Shown here: positions 62,928-64,000 of the stretch, one piece after another
How the letters are laid out: each line of letters opens with the position of its first letter
Numbering within the stretch: position 1 is the stretch's first letter
NCBI RefSeq assembly: GCF_020515695.1
Contig: NZ_JAIWJA010000005.1
Span: 310,001 to 374,000 of the forward strand
DNA length: 64,000 nucleotides
Direction of reading: 5' to 3'
DNA from: Pseudomonas sp. MWU16-30317
GTDB taxonomy: Bacteria > Pseudomonadota > Gammaproteobacteria > Pseudomonadales > Pseudomonadaceae
Made by a program: the position numbers and the translations under genes
Notes under the pieces: model-generated
Database searches by the model: none
Told to the model about the DNA's origin: nothing
What the model saw: only the letters and a program-made list of their open reading frames with translations

Positions 62928-64000
62928 ATGGCCAACCCGGACGCCTCCAGCCCACCGCTAGCCAAGCCTCGGCTGCCGCAACCCACCGTCAGGTCACACA
63001 TCGCCTATATGCTCCTCAGCGGCCTGGCCATCATGGTCATGCTCAGCCTGCTGCGTCTGGCGCTGCTCGCCTACAACCGCGAGATGATTCTCACCACGCC
63101 CGCTTCGACCTTCCTCGAAGCTTTTGGCAATGGCGTGCGCTTCGACTTGCGCCTCACCGCTTACATCCTCGTGCCGGTAACGTTGGGCCTGCTGTTCCAA
63201 CGGCTGATTGCAATGCGATGCATCTGGCGCCTGTGGCTGACGGTCACGTCCAGCATTGCCCTGTTCCTCGGGCTGATGGACATGGACTTCTACCGTGAAT
63301 TTCACCAACGTCTCAACGGCCTGGTGTTCCAGTACGTCAAGGAAGACCCGAAAACCGTACTGAGCATGATCTGGTACGGCTATCCGGTGGTCCGCTACCT
63401 GTTGGCCTGGGCCTTGGTGACCTGGCTGCTGAGCCTGGTGTTCAAGGGTATCGATCGCTTGACCCGGCCACATACCCCACGCGTACCTGCCAAGTGGTTC
63501 CTGCGCCTGGGCGTGCTGGTGATCTGCGCGGCCGTGCTGGTGCTGTCCGCCCGCGGCACGCTGCGCCAAGGCCCGCCGCTGCGTTGGGGTGATGCCTACA
63601 CCACCGATTCGAACTTCGCCAACCAGTTGGGCCTCAACTCCACGTTGAGCCTGATCGAAGCCGCCAAAAGCGAATTCTCCGAGCAGCGCAGCAACATCTG
63701 GAAGTCGACCATGCCCCCTGATGTAGCTCGGGACGTAGTGCGCAAGATGCTGCTGACGCCGAACGACACCCTGGTCGAGCCTGATCTGGCACCGGTGCGC
63801 CGTGATAACACGCCGCCGGCCGAGAACACCCTGCCAATCAAGAACGTCGTGGTCATCCTCATGGAAAGCTTCGCCGGTCACTCGGTGGGCGCGCTGGGGG
63901 CGGATACCAACATCACGCCGAACTTCGACAAGCTGGCGAAAGAGGGCGTGCTGTTCGACCACTTCTTCTCCAACGGCACCCATACCCACCAGGGCATGTT
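62928..64000 (+). CDS. LTA-synthase-like sulfatase, truncated by the window end
   Basis: About 357 codons are present and the frame is still open at 64000. Five membrane segments come first (e.g. YMLLSGLAIMVMLSLLRLAL and LFLGLMDMDFYREFHQ), followed by the start of an alkaline-phosphatase-fold domain: KNVVVILMESFAGHSVGALG (first metal Glu) and TPNFDKLAKEGVLFDHFFSNGTHTHQG, with the catalytic threonine expected in that THTHQ stretch. Gram-negative members modify periplasmic glycans or lipids with phosphoglycerol or phosphoethanolamine groups. Exact substrate unknown. Confidence 0.85.
   Translation, partial: MANPDASSPPLAKPRLPQPTVRSHIAYMLLSGLAIMVMLSLLRLALLAYNREMILTTPASTFLEAFGNGVRFDLRLTAYILVPVTLGLLFQRLIAMRCIWRLWLTVTSSIALFLGLMDMDFYREFHQRLNGLVFQYVKEDPKTVLSMIWYGYPVVRYLLAWALVTWLLSLVFKGIDRLTRPHTPRVPAKWFLRLGVLVICAAVLVLSARGTLRQGPPLRWGDAYTTDSNFANQLGLNSTLSLIEAAKSEFSEQRSNIWKSTMPPDVARDVVRKMLLTPNDTLVEPDLAPVRRDNTPPAENTLPIKNVVVILMESFAGHSVGALGADTNITPNFDKLAKEGVLFDHFFSNGTHTHQGM

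Overview
The window is a high-GC bacterial chromosome segment that fits Pseudomonas of the fluorescens/putida lineage. The evidence is the oprH-phoP-phoQ locus, a PcpS-type phosphopantetheinyl transferase, a DUF3509 protein, a tRNA-Val(GAC), the nrdAB arrangement and many REP/REPIN palindromes of the Pseudomonas type. Most of the window is ordinary core genome. Both ends cut genes: a DUF748 protein at the left and an LTA-synthase-like sulfatase at the right.

Left part (1-10.7 kb): cysK, lpxO, a GlcG-like protein, a GNAT enzyme, a formate/nitrite-type channel, two envelope or hydrolase genes, a chemoreceptor, a YecA-family SEC-C protein, a tRNA-Val whose acceptor stem holds an A-C mismatch, and two exported proteins of unknown role.

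10.7-18.1 kb: the strongest candidate for an undescribed system. A tightly packed minus-strand operon encodes a KamA-type radical SAM enzyme, a D-2-hydroxyacid dehydrogenase, a HisC-like aminotransferase, an ATP-grasp ligase and an MFS exporter. It is divergent from a MocR regulator across an intergenic region with a clear inverted repeat. The logic resembles bacilysin (ligase, aminotransferase, dehydrogenase, MFS exporter). The radical SAM enzyme keeps its cluster cysteines and apparent PLP lysine but not the lysine-recognition residues of lysine 2,3-aminomutase.

18.2-30.5 kb: a possible nuclease-fold protein; two near-identical aldo/keto reductases flanking a royal-jelly/dopachrome-tautomerase-like protein under a perfect PtxS-type operator; a second chemoreceptor; a TAXI-TRAP transporter operon with DUF1850; a GFA protein; and a TonB-dependent receptor.

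30.6-42.7 kb: accessory DNA. It holds a 1165-residue SF1 helicase with a C-terminal phospholipase-D-type nuclease motif, a GNAT/small-protein overlapping pair, LysR-SDR and MerR-EthD divergent pairs, a BRO-N protein next to a strongly structured, pseudoknot-capable intergenic region, an HNH endonuclease, several orphan small genes and a transposase C-terminal remnant.

42.7-64 kb: core functions again. These are nrdB and nrdA with tandem NrdR-like boxes and DnaA boxes upstream, a FhuF-like reductase, pcpS, oprH-phoP-phoQ behind five PhoP half-sites at exact 11-bp spacing, dctA behind a sigma-54 promoter with two upstream palindromes, sprT-like, a Yip1 protein, ttcA, aroC, an MFS transporter, an acireductone dioxygenase homologue that lacks its first metal-binding histidine, DUF3509, an ankyrin protein, and the start of an LTA-synthase-like gene.
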